DNA of 49,898 bases, taken from Gammaproteobacteria bacterium. GTDB lineage: Bacteria; Pseudomonadota; Gammaproteobacteria; Legionellales; Legionellaceae. Positions within the stretch are counted from its first letter, which is position 1; each line of letters starts with the position of its first letter. The notes under the pieces are model-generated. The model did not search any database, had not been told where the DNA came from, and saw nothing but the letters and a program-made list of their open reading frames with translations. Location of the stretch: contig JAHZKF010000011.1 of the NCBI GenBank assembly GCA_022600575.1, positions 1 through 49,898 on the forward strand, in the 5' to 3' direction. Made by a program: the position numbers and the translations under genes. Positions 8,746-16,950 of the stretch are shown here, piece after piece.

Positions 8746-10168
8746 GAGCAAGGTGTCGTAAAAGGTTCATGAGTAAAGGCACAGGTCTTCCTGTTGCATT
8801 GTGTTTTTTACCCGAGTTCCAAGCGGTACCTGCAATATCTAGATGAGCCCAACGGAATTTTTTAGTAAAATTAGATAAAAAGCAGGCGGCAGTTAAGGTG
8901 CCTGCTTCACCATCAAGTGAGGCATTAATCATGTCGGCCACAGGGCTTTCAAGGGCCTCTTGATAATAGCTATTAAGCGGTAGGCGCCAGGCCATGTCAC
9001 AACTTTCACGTCCTGCTGTTTCAAAGAGTTCAGCGAGTCTTTCATCTTCAGTCATAAAGCCACTGGCCCAGCGTCCGAGCGAGACAATAACCGCACCAGT
9101 AAGCGTTGCAATATCAATCACCAACTCAGGTTTTAAGCGCTCAGCATAAGTAAGGGTGTCACATAGTACGAGCCGGCCTTCGGCATCTGTGTTGGTGATT
9201 TCAATGGTCTTACCAAGCATGCTGGTAATCACATCTCCAGGTTTAGTTGCGTTACCACCCGGCATGTTCTCACTACAAGCGAGCAGCCCTGTGACATTAA
9301 GTGGTAGTTTCAGGAGTGTACATGCTTTAATCACACCTAAAACACTTGCAGCACCTGCCATGTCATATTTCATTTCATGCATGCCTTTAGCGGGCTTTAA
9401 TGAAATACCACCTGAGTCAAAGGTAATGCCTTTGCCGACCAATACAATCGGTGCTTTGTCATTGCTCGTGCCAGTATATTGAAGTTCAACGAGTTTAGGC
9501 GGTTCATCACTGCCATTGCTGACGGACAGAAAAGCATTCATGCCTAATTTTTGCATGTCTTTGCGCTCAAGGACGCGCGTGCTTAAAGATTTATGCTGTT
9601 TCGCAAACGCCACAGCTTCTTTCGCAATATAACTCGGTGTGCATTGGTTTGCAGGTAAATTGGCGAAGTTTCGGGTCCATGTGATACCAGCTGCAATTGC
9701 AGTTGCAGAGGTAATCGCCTTATCTGTTGCATATTCAAGATAAAATTGAATGGACTCGAGTGTGAGCTTGGGAGTTGGCTCGCTTTTAAGGTGAGGTGGC
9801 GCGTAACGTAAAGCATCAAATTGCAGTAGCACATATTCAATTTGCTGGTTGGGGGTTACGTGTTTTATTTGGGGTAAACATATGGTCACATCAGTGATTT
9901 TTTGTTGTTTGAGTGCTGTTAGAATATTTTGAATAATGGGTTTCAGTTGTTCTAATGTTGTCTCTTTTTCAGAGCCACAGTGCACCAACAAGGTATTCTG
10001 TTTTTCGGTTTGATGCCAAAGTGTGTCCCCTTTGGTGGTTAAGTTTTTAGAGATGCGCTTTAAACCACTATCATTTGCTTTAACAGGCAGTGGACCGTTT
10101 TCAAAGCAGCCAAGTACGATGCAATGTTCAGCATCCAATGCTGGGGTTGTAATGAGACGATACGTCAT
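8735..10168 (-). CDS. pepA: Cytosol leucyl aminopeptidase PepA
   Basis: Di-metal M17 aminopeptidase; in enteric bacteria PepA also acts as a DNA-binding regulator, which cannot be judged here. The 477-aa length is close to PepA. Catalytic motifs are intact: VGKGITFDSGGISLKP (K246, D251), KYDMAGAAS (267-275) and NTDAEGRLVLCDTL (326-339). The N-terminal third is poorly conserved, as usual. It is divergent from lptF across 94 bases and overlaps holC, reproducing the lptFG/pepA-holC arrangement common in gamma-proteobacteria. It is a distant paralogue of the M17 gene at 1737-3086. Confidence 0.95.
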   Translation of the reverse strand: MTYRLITTPALDAEHCIVLGCFENGPLPVKANDSGLKRISKNLTTKGDTLWHQTEKQNTLLVHCGSEKETTLEQLKPIIQNILTALKQQKITDVTICLPQIKHVTPNQQIEYVLLQFDALRYAPPHLKSEPTPKLTLESIQFYLEYATDKAITSATAIAAGITWTRNFANLPANQCTPSYIAKEAVAFAKQHKSLSTRVLERKDMQKLGMNAFLSVSNGSDEPPKLVELQYTGTSNDKAPIVLVGKGITFDSGGISLKPAKGMHEMKYDMAGAASVLGVIKACTLLKLPLNVTGLLACSENMPGGNATKPGDVITSMLGKTIEITNTDAEGRLVLCDTLTYAERLKPELVIDIATLTGAVIVSLGRWASGFMTEDERLAELFETAGRESCDMAWRLPLNSYYQEALESPVADMINASLDGEAGTLTAACFLSNFTKKFRWAHLDIAGTAWNSGKKHNATGRPVPLLMNLLRHLAHAH

Positions 10169-10262
10169 ACTGACTTCCTCTAATGTGCAAAAACTGTTAT
10201 TTTAGCGGGGCCTACGTCACTTGGCCAGCCTTCTTTTATTTTGCGTGTGGGACAAATAAAAC

Positions 10263-11345
10263 GTGCTTATTTTTCGTTATTTAGCTAAAGAAGTATTTAC
10301 AACGCTGTTTGCATTGACAGGCATTTTGTTGCTTATTTTCATGAGCAATCAATTTGTTCGGTATATAGCACGCGCTGCGAGCGGTAAAATCCCGGCAACT
10401 TTTATATTAAAATTATTAGCGCTTGAGCTACCGATGCTTATGGGGTTATTGATGCCACTTGGGTTTTATATGGCGTTATTACTTGCGTATGGACGCTTAT
10501 ATGCGGACAGTGAAATGACCGTTTTACACGCCTGTGGTTATGGGCCACCAAGGCTCTTAAAGCATAGCTTAATGATGGCGTCAGGCGTTGCGCTGTTTGT
10601 GCTGGTGATTTTACTTTGGATAAACCCTGCAATTGCGGTGGAACGGACCAAATTATTACGAAGTACCGGCATACAAGTATTGATTCAAACGCTTGAGCCA
10701 GGAAAATTTGGTAGCCTGCCGGGCGAAGACGCCGTATTTTATGTTGAAAAGATGAAACGTGAACATGCAGAGGCAGAGGGTATTTTTTTAGCACGCCTTG
10801 ATAAACATAAAAAAGAAAAAGGTTGGGATGTATTGTGGGCAGATAAAGCGAACATCACAAGTGATCCTAAAACAGGTTCACATGAACTGGTGTTAACGAA
10901 TGGACATGCGTATCAAGGTCAACCAGGACATGCAGATTACCGAGTGGTTGATTTTAAGCGTTATGAAACGCCTTTGCCAGAACCTGTTATTGTGCCCAAA
11001 AAAGGTGACTTACGTGCACTTAAAACGGCGGACCTGTGGCCTTTCACTGCAGATGAGCATGCAAAAGCGGCAGAGCTTGTATGGCGCTTTTCAATTCCCT
11101 TAATGGTGATTGTTTTAACATTAATTGGTGTACCGCTCTGTCGCGTGAACCCGCGTGCAGGAAAATACGCACGATTATTACCCGCTATTTTATTGTTTAT
11201 TCTATACGCTGATTTTATGTTTGTTGCACGAGATGCGATTGCGAGTGGAAAACTCCCATGGTGGCTTGGTATGGGATGCTTGCATGGTAGTATGATTTTG
11301 ATTGGTTTTGGATTGATTTGGCGAAATCGGGTGAGGCTCTCATGA
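10263..11345 (+). CDS. lptF: LPS export ABC transporter permease LptF
   Basis: Inner-membrane permease that with LptG and the LptB ATPase extracts lipopolysaccharide and passes it to LptC. The 360-aa product begins LIFRYLAKEVFTTLFALTG, has three N-terminal membrane segments (to about residue 120), a periplasmic beta-jellyroll region (about 125-265), and three C-terminal segments. The conserved MPLGFYMALLLAYGRLYADSEM patch near residues 58-80 is the LptB coupling region. The start codon is GTG (10263) with a weak upstream GGGA. lptG follows with a four-base overlap. Confidence 0.94.
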   Translation: MLIFRYLAKEVFTTLFALTGILLLIFMSNQFVRYIARAASGKIPATFILKLLALELPMLMGLLMPLGFYMALLLAYGRLYADSEMTVLHACGYGPPRLLKHSLMMASGVALFVLVILLWINPAIAVERTKLLRSTGIQVLIQTLEPGKFGSLPGEDAVFYVEKMKREHAEAEGIFLARLDKHKKEKGWDVLWADKANITSDPKTGSHELVLTNGHAYQGQPGHADYRVVDFKRYETPLPEPVIVPKKGDLRALKTADLWPFTADEHAKAAELVWRFSIPLMVIVLTLIGVPLCRVNPRAGKYARLLPAILLFILYADFMFVARDAIASGKLPWWLGMGCLHGSMILIGFGLIWRNRVRLS

Positions 11346-12403
11346 AATTGCTTGATCGTTATATTGCAAAAACAGTACTAAGCACCATAGCGCTCGTGAC
11401 TTTAATCTTAATTGGCCTGCAATTATTTATTTTATTTGTGAATGAACTAGATGACTTGGGACGAGGGCAATATCATATTACACAGGCTTTATCGGTGATG
11501 CTGCTATCCATGCCAGGAGAAGTTTACCTGTTTTTTCCGGTCGCATGCTTGCTTGGAGCACTTATGGGGCTTGGGAACCTTGCGAGTCATCATGAATTAA
11601 TTGTGATGCAAGCCGCAGGTGTTTCGATTAAACGTGTTACATGGTCGGTGCTTAAGGCTTCGATAATTGTGGTGGTGTTTGTGGCCCTGTTAGGAGAGGT
11701 TTTTGCCCCTCGGTTTTTAGCGCTTGCTAATGAAAAACGATGGGAAGCCATCAATAATGGACAGGCGATGCAAACATTGCATGGGGTTTGGCTTAAAAGT
11801 GATAATGACTTTATTGTGATAGGTGATGCATTATCTAATAAGACCCTACAAAATATCGAACAGTTTCATTTTGATGCGCGCCATCAGTTACAGTTTGCGA
11901 GACAAATAGAACGATTGACTCAGGCGTCAGGAGAATGGCGTGCTTATGGTATTGAAGAAACACATTTTCAAGGTGATAAGACGCGCGTTAAAACAATAAA
12001 GAGTATGCCTTGGGATATTCCGTTGGATATGGTGACGTTGCGAGTGGGTGGAAAACAGCCGGATGAGCTAGATTTTTTAGCACTCAAAAATTACGTCAAG
12101 TCAAAGCATGGAAAAGGACTCTTTTTTCATTATAAGCTTGCTTATTGGCAGCGGTTAGTCCAGCCGTTTACAACCGTTGTGATGATGGTGCTTGCAATAC
12201 CGTTTGTATTTGGGCCCTTACGCTCATCGACCATGGGTGCAAAATTGCTTGCGGGAGCAAGTGTTGGGTTTGGTTTTCATTTGGCCAATCGTTTTTTTGG
12301 ACCATTAGCAGATGTGCTGAATTGGCCACCTGAATTAGCTGCTGTTTTACCAACAGTAGTATTTGCATTGATTGGCCTTTATTGGATGGGGCGTGTGCGT
12401 TAA
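11342..12403 (+). CDS. lptG: LPS export ABC transporter permease LptG
   Basis: Partner permease of LptF in the LptBFGC extraction complex. From ATG 11342 the product is 353 aa, beginning MKLLDRYIAKTV as is typical of LptG. The open frame extends eight codons upstream to a TTG, but ATG 11342 overlaps the lptF stop as ATGA and is preceded by GGTGAGG. The protein has N-terminal membrane segments, the coupling patch LMGLGNLASHHELIVMQAAG, a periplasmic domain, and C-terminal segments starting near VQPFTTVVMMVLAIPFVFGP. Confidence 0.94.
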   Translation: MKLLDRYIAKTVLSTIALVTLILIGLQLFILFVNELDDLGRGQYHITQALSVMLLSMPGEVYLFFPVACLLGALMGLGNLASHHELIVMQAAGVSIKRVTWSVLKASIIVVVFVALLGEVFAPRFLALANEKRWEAINNGQAMQTLHGVWLKSDNDFIVIGDALSNKTLQNIEQFHFDARHQLQFARQIERLTQASGEWRAYGIEETHFQGDKTRVKTIKSMPWDIPLDMVTLRVGGKQPDELDFLALKNYVKSKHGKGLFFHYKLAYWQRLVQPFTTVVMMVLAIPFVFGPLRSSTMGAKLLAGASVGFGFHLANRFFGPLADVLNWPPELAAVLPTVVFALIGLYWMGRVR

Positions 12404-12416
12404 ATAAGGAGATTAT

Positions 12417-13211
12417 ATGGCCATTAGCGGGATGCAGGCATCAATGCTGAGAGGCTTGGTCGAATATATGTTAAATCCACTTTTTTGGGTGTTTTTTATT
12501 TTACTGTGCGTGATTATTTATCTGCTTTGGCCAGGGCGCGGTCGCACCGAAAAGCGTGCTGGGGTTGTTTTGTTATTACTGTGGGTCGGGTTTTATGCGG
12601 TCAGTACCCCGTGGTTGCCTGGCTGGATGATAGGGCGCCTTGAAAATCAATCGGTGAGAGTAAGACAGCTTGATACGAATGTACATTGGGTGGTGGTTTT
12701 AGGTGGAGGTGTTACAGAAAACGCTGAGATTTTTGCAAGTGAGGCGTTAACCAGTGCAAGTTTAAAGCGTTTGCTTGAAGGCGTGCGTTTATATCGTGAG
12801 TTGCCAGAAGCCCGATTGATTTTGTCCGGTGGAGGAACCCGTAAAAAAGAACATGCAACAGCTGTGCGTTATGGAGAGTTTACGGATTGGCTAAACGTAC
12901 CCAAAGCACATCGCGTGCTTGAAGTGAATCCGGTGAATACCGCTGCTGAAGCACGTTTCATTAAGCCTTTAGTGGGAGATAAACCATTTTATTTGGTGAC
13001 TTCTGCAATGCATATGCCACGCGCTAAAGCATTGTTTGAAAAACAAGGGCTTCATCCGATTGCAGCCCCGGCTTATTATGCAACAGTTAAAGGAAGATCA
13101 TACCCATTTTGGCAGCACTGTTTACCTAACATAGGGAATTTGGTCCGGTTTCATGCGGTTTGGCATGAGTATTTAGGGCAGCTATGGGGAAAGATGCGGG
13201 GGGTGACTTAA
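12417..13211 (+). CDS. YdcF/ElyC-like DUF218 membrane protein
   Basis: A 264-aa envelope protein with two N-terminal membrane segments (about 20-65) and a C-terminal DUF218 domain. Domain motifs are HWVVVLGGGV (about 90-100), ARLILSGGG (about 135-143), NTAAEARF (about 178-185) and the VTSAMHMPRA stretch (about 198-207). ElyC, a member with this layout, is linked to undecaprenyl-phosphate lipid metabolism in Escherichia coli; the same role here is only inference. AAGGAG at 12406-12411 is a strong ribosome binding site. It is 13 bases after lptG, so probably in the same transcript, and is the last gene before the RiPP locus. Confidence 0.85.
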   Translation: MAISGMQASMLRGLVEYMLNPLFWVFFILLCVIIYLLWPGRGRTEKRAGVVLLLLWVGFYAVSTPWLPGWMIGRLENQSVRVRQLDTNVHWVVVLGGGVTENAEIFASEALTSASLKRLLEGVRLYRELPEARLILSGGGTRKKEHATAVRYGEFTDWLNVPKAHRVLEVNPVNTAAEARFIKPLVGDKPFYLVTSAMHMPRAKALFEKQGLHPIAAPAYYATVKGRSYPFWQHCLPNIGNLVRFHAVWHEYLGQLWGKMRGVT

Positions 13212-13258
13212 TACGACTTGCGACCCACGTTTTTTGATGTCGCTTATATACAGCTAAT

Positions 13259-14494
13259 TTAATCTTTTCCCATTTGTTCTTGATGATACTGAGTCATTTG
13301 ATGAAGCCATATTTTTGCAGGGTGTGAGGTTTTGTTATCAATCACATGATATAGCAACTCGATAGACCAGTTATAGTTTGCTTCGAGCATAACAGGTCCA
13401 TCTTGAGTCAGTATCACATCAAATGACACGCTTCGTAAATCAAGTAATGATTGGTGGGCCTTAATGCAGTAGTGAATGGCCTTGTGTAGTTCTTTTTTGA
13501 TGGTATCTGGAATAACAGGATAAGGTTCATCTTGCATCTGTGCTTTTTCTTTAAAAATAGGGTCGATATCGAGTGTGTCTAGCGTGAGTGGATAAATAAA
13601 ATAAGTTTGAGAGGTTTTTTTTACTTTGGGAATTTCGAGTTGAAGATATAAAAGTTTGGGGTCTGTGTTTTTTGATTTTTCAGTAATGATTCGAACAGTC
13701 GTTGTCGCTTTTTGGTGAGATAACTTTTTTATTTCAGGATGGTCTTCAATAAAAGGTTGCACTAAAAGTGCCTTATGTTTTTTAAAGATTTGATTTAAAT
13801 AAATGTGAATGCTTTTTGCATCTTGTATCTCGGTTTTTTTGATGGGGGTTATGCAATGTTGTTGTGTTGTTTTGCTGTAAGTGATTAAAAAAGCATCTAG
13901 GCTTTGTGATCCACTCGGTGGTTTGCAAAATACGGTTTGTTTAGATAATAAAATGGAAGGATTTTCTTCTAGGATTTTTGAGTCGTATATTTTGCCAGGG
14001 ACATGAGGGAGCCCTATTTTTTTTAAGGCTTGAGCAAAGTTTTGTTTGTGAGCAATGAGCTTGCGAGCTTGTTTGTAGTTAGGAAACTGCTGATTTGTAT
14101 GGTCATGAAAATACGGAAGTTGGTTGTTATAAAAATAATTGAATGCTTGCTTCTTATTTTGTGGTTTATAAAACTCATATTTAAAGTAGTAGCGTGGTGC
14201 AATGTTATGAATGAGGCTTAATTTAAGTAACTCAAAAAAAAGAAAAAGAGGCTTTTTTTGAGTTGTTTGATGATTTTTTAAAGTCGCTTTGTAACTAACA
14301 ATCCAAGCTGCAATGCTAACCCAATAGCAATACGCATAGATATTTAAGACTAAATGTAAGGGGTTCTTACAACTTAAAAAAAAGAGTTTTCGATGCTGTC
14401 GTAGTGGGCCTGTAAGCCTTGGACAAAAATATTGATAACTCCATATAAACCGTGGTTGTTTATAGGTTTTAAGTTTTCTTATTAAGTGTTTCAT
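13259..14494 (-). CDS. ATP-grasp enzyme (sugar-transfer-associated type) in the RiPP operon
   Basis: A 411-aa protein with a basic, partly hydrophobic N-terminal third (including about 45-70) and a C-terminal ATP-grasp ligase-type fold. Recognisable elements are the nucleotide-binding VFCKPPSGSQSLDAF (about 188-202), VQPFIEDHPEI, and the metal-binding VMLEANYNWSIELLYHV near residues 370-387. It best resembles the sugar-transfer-associated ATP-grasp group. The reaction is unknown; ATP-grasp enzymes usually join a carboxylate to an amine or hydroxyl via an acyl phosphate. Its start overlaps the cyclase stop as ATGA, so it is translationally coupled to the lasso genes. It may add a further modification, or serve an unrelated envelope function. 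Confidence 0.75.
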   Translation of the reverse strand: MKHLIRKLKTYKQPRFIWSYQYFCPRLTGPLRQHRKLFFLSCKNPLHLVLNIYAYCYWVSIAAWIVSYKATLKNHQTTQKKPLFLFFELLKLSLIHNIAPRYYFKYEFYKPQNKKQAFNYFYNNQLPYFHDHTNQQFPNYKQARKLIAHKQNFAQALKKIGLPHVPGKIYDSKILEENPSILLSKQTVFCKPPSGSQSLDAFLITYSKTTQQHCITPIKKTEIQDAKSIHIYLNQIFKKHKALLVQPFIEDHPEIKKLSHQKATTTVRIITEKSKNTDPKLLYLQLEIPKVKKTSQTYFIYPLTLDTLDIDPIFKEKAQMQDEPYPVIPDTIKKELHKAIHYCIKAHQSLLDLRSVSFDVILTQDGPVMLEANYNWSIELLYHVIDNKTSHPAKIWLHQMTQYHQEQMGKD

Positions 14495-16338
14495 ACAGGT
14501 GTATCTGCCCAGTCACAACCATTGGGAAAATAATATTTTAGCCAATTATCGAGTTGATTGACGCCAGTTATATTTTTTTCAGCTGAAAAGCTTTGGGTTT
14601 TGTTTTTTGAGTTAGCATGATTTTCGGTTAAGTATTTTGCTTGTTTTTTTAATTTAGGATAGTCAATTAAAGCAACTAAATCAGGATGTAGTTCACTGTT
14701 TAAAGAAGGTGTTTTAACGTGAGGTGCAACCCGTTCACCCATATATTTGCTACGTCTCCAGGTGATATTATCCGGAACAACATCTGCAATGGCTTTTCGG
14801 TGCAAATAGCGACCCATACCGCGTTTATATTTTTCAGAGCTTGGTATGGATAAAAAGCATTGAATTAAGCGTGGGTCGAGTAGGGGCCAGCGATATTCAA
14901 TGCCGTAAGAAGCCGCCATAAGGGTACAATTTTCAAGTCGCGTTGCAACAAATGGCGCCCAACGTTTTTCAAGGGTAAATTGGTCGAGGTTTGCGTAGTT
15001 ATGGTCAAATTCAGCAGATAAGTCATAACTCTCTTTAATGGCATAAGCTGAGATTAAATTGTCGGGAACAATCACATTAGGCCAGCGTGATTGAAACGCA
15101 TGACGCATGTGTGGGCTTACTTTTCCACCTGAAGGTGTTCTTTTATGGAGGAGCTTTGCAAAACGTAGGGTGCGTGTTAAAGGATTACCTAAAAGGTTTT
15201 TGTGTAACTGACGATATTGTTTAGCTTTTAGTAATTCGTATAGATATAAATCACCATGAATAGTCGTGACAAACTCATCTCCACCAAAGCCTGATAATAA
15301 GGTTTTGATTTGATGTTTGGCAGCTAAATTATAAAAAACCTGATGAAATGTGGCATTTCCATGCTCAACAGGAGCTCCTAATGTGCGCAGAGTATGATTG
15401 TCATCAAAGCGCTCGGTTGCGGGGTTGCAGCAAATATAATTATTAGATAAATGATAATGTTGACTAAGGCTCAGAATCTCTTGTGCTTCATTTTCAAGAT
15501 GTGCAAAACCAAAAACATATAAATCATTAAGTGAACGGTTAAAATATTTAGCGGCATACGCTGTGACGGTCGATGAATCGAGTCCACCACTACTTTCTGT
15601 ACCTAATGGGTGATTGGTTTGAACGCGTGTTTTGATGGCGCGTTCTAGGTGTTCTTGATAAAGCGTAAGATAAGCCTCAGGTGAGCTTAAGTTTACTTTT
15701 TCAGTGTGAAATTCAAAATATTTTGTTTTAGAAAACTGATTTTGAGTGACGCTTAGTTGAGATGCTGGCGGGAGTTTAAATATTTTATCATAGGCAGTTT
15801 TTTCAAAATCCATCGACAGGTTTGTGACTAAAAATTTACTAGCCCAGGCCATGCTGGGTTTAACTGGCACGCAATCTAATGCATGAAACAAGGCAAGTGA
15901 GGTAGAAAAAACAAAAACATGCTCATCCAAATAATAATAAAAAGGCTTAACCCCCATTTGGTCGCGAGCGCAAAATAAAGTATTGGTTTGCGTGTTGTAA
16001 ATGGCAAAACAAAAGTCACCAAAAAGGTGCGCTGTGCAAGCTTCATCATATTGTTGATAGGTTTTTAAAATAAGTTCAGCATCAGATACATGAGGCATTA
16101 ATTGGAATTGTGAGATGAGTTCTTCTCGATTATCTAACCGTGCCCAGGCTGTTATTTGGAGTGGTGTGTCCTGTCCTAGTATGGGAATGGTGTCTTCAAA
16201 TACTTCGGCAAGCCAAATATTGTGAGTCGTGTGAGTTTTAATTTGTTCGTGAGATGGATTGAGTTTAAGTTGCTCGAGATTTAATGTTTTTTCAGAGCGG
16301 TGCTGTGTTGGCTTTCGATAAAAAATACCGTGAATCAT
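14491..16338 (-). CDS. Lasso-peptide-type cyclase (asparagine synthetase homologue, C protein)
   Basis: A 615-aa member of the asparagine synthetase B superfamily. The N-terminal amidotransferase-like region lacks the catalytic Cys2 (it starts MIHGIFYRK), so glutaminase activity is not expected; this is normal for lasso cyclases such as McjC. The synthetase half has the pyrophosphate loop SSGGLDSS (249-256) and LSGFGGDEF (about 350-358). In lasso systems this enzyme adenylates a core Asp/Glu side chain and closes the isopeptide ring with residue 1. Adjacent B2, RRE and exporter genes make that the best reading; true asparagine synthesis is unlikely. It overlaps both neighbours by four bases. 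Confidence 0.85.
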   Translation of the reverse strand: MIHGIFYRKPTQHRSEKTLNLEQLKLNPSHEQIKTHTTHNIWLAEVFEDTIPILGQDTPLQITAWARLDNREELISQFQLMPHVSDAELILKTYQQYDEACTAHLFGDFCFAIYNTQTNTLFCARDQMGVKPFYYYLDEHVFVFSTSLALFHALDCVPVKPSMAWASKFLVTNLSMDFEKTAYDKIFKLPPASQLSVTQNQFSKTKYFEFHTEKVNLSSPEAYLTLYQEHLERAIKTRVQTNHPLGTESSGGLDSSTVTAYAAKYFNRSLNDLYVFGFAHLENEAQEILSLSQHYHLSNNYICCNPATERFDDNHTLRTLGAPVEHGNATFHQVFYNLAAKHQIKTLLSGFGGDEFVTTIHGDLYLYELLKAKQYRQLHKNLLGNPLTRTLRFAKLLHKRTPSGGKVSPHMRHAFQSRWPNVIVPDNLISAYAIKESYDLSAEFDHNYANLDQFTLEKRWAPFVATRLENCTLMAASYGIEYRWPLLDPRLIQCFLSIPSSEKYKRGMGRYLHRKAIADVVPDNITWRRSKYMGERVAPHVKTPSLNSELHPDLVALIDYPKLKKQAKYLTENHANSKNKTQSFSAEKNITGVNQLDNWLKYYFPNGCDWADTPV

Positions 16339-16829
16339 GCTGTGGCTTCCTTGCTGACCGTATGAGCAGATACGTAACTTGAAATGACACGAAAACTTGA
16401 AAAACTGTGATCTCCTGTGATGGCAACGGGTCCTGCAGTAAGCCAGGCATGAGAGGCATATCCACCTGGTTTTTCAATATCTTTTGCAAAGCCAATATAT
16501 AAAATGTAAGGAATATTAAGGTGCTTACACCAAAACTTTGCGACCATGGCTTGTGTTAAGCAGTTTGAATCCCAGGGGGTGTATTTTGCTGCTAATTTAA
16601 TGGAGCGTTTAAGTTGAATGGCATGATGGCGTTGTTTAGGGGTGAGTATGGTCGAAAAAATCGTGTTTTTATGGAGTGTGCCAAAGTAAGGCGCGAGACG
16701 TTTTAGAGGGAATAAATTAATGCACAGGCGTGCTATGCCACACAAGCAAAAATTAATAAAAAATAAGCCTTTGCGTTTAAAGGGGATATGATAAAAAGTG
16801 AGTGTTTTTTTCCTGAGAGTTGTTAGCAC
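16335..16829 (-). CDS. Lasso-peptide leader peptidase B2 (transglutaminase-like)
   Basis: A 164-aa protein matching the lasso B2 family, which removes the leader from the precursor peptide with ATP/RRE dependence. The signature is TPWDSNCLTQAMVAKFW with C90, then YASHAWL with H127 and ITGDHS with D140, giving a plausible Cys-His-Asp triad. The N-terminal 55 residues are basic and hydrophobic. GTG at 16829 is preceded by AGGA six bases away. It is first in a three-gene leftward operon (B2, cyclase, ATP-grasp) with four-base overlaps. The separate PqqD-like gene at 18719 would be its B1 partner. Confidence 0.85.
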   Translation of the reverse strand: MLTTLRKKTLTFYHIPFKRKGLFFINFCLCGIARLCINLFPLKRLAPYFGTLHKNTIFSTILTPKQRHHAIQLKRSIKLAAKYTPWDSNCLTQAMVAKFWCKHLNIPYILYIGFAKDIEKPGGYASHAWLTAGPVAITGDHSFSSFRVISSYVSAHTVSKEATA

Positions 16830-16950
16830 AAAAAATCCTTTTAATGAGGACGATATAATAATTTAAAATATTTGTATAGTTCATCAGAGTACTTGAATAA
16901 ATTAGGATTTATGAAAGAATGAGGTATTATTTTCTCAAGGACCGAGAAAC
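16830..16950. promoter_or_regulatory. Divergent intergenic region of the lasso-type locus
   Basis: This 121-base AT-rich gap separates the leftward and rightward operons and must hold both promoters. Rightward, TATTAT at 16925-16930 is a possible -10, with AAGGA at 16937-16941 as ribosome binding site for the GTG at 16951. Leftward, the AT-rich stretch around 16853-16870 could hold a -10 box. No credible precursor peptide ORF fits here: the rightward ATG at 16911 ends after three codons, and a leftward 36-codon frame runs into B2 without a lasso-like core. Confidence 0.45.

Noticed and set aside
9156..9482. A 108-codon plus-strand frame inside pepA.
   Set aside because: It is antisense to conserved catalytic motifs of pepA, and its translation is Ser/Pro-rich without domain features.
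14491..16338. Reading the Asn-synthetase-like gene as true asparagine synthetase B.
   Set aside because: The catalytic N-terminal Cys is absent and it is coupled to a B2-type protease gene, which fits a lasso cyclase.
16765..16875. Leftward 36-codon frame between the divergent RiPP operons, considered as the lasso precursor.
   Set aside because: It overlaps the B2 start, has no leader-like character, no Thr-x-Gly junction and no suitable ring acid.
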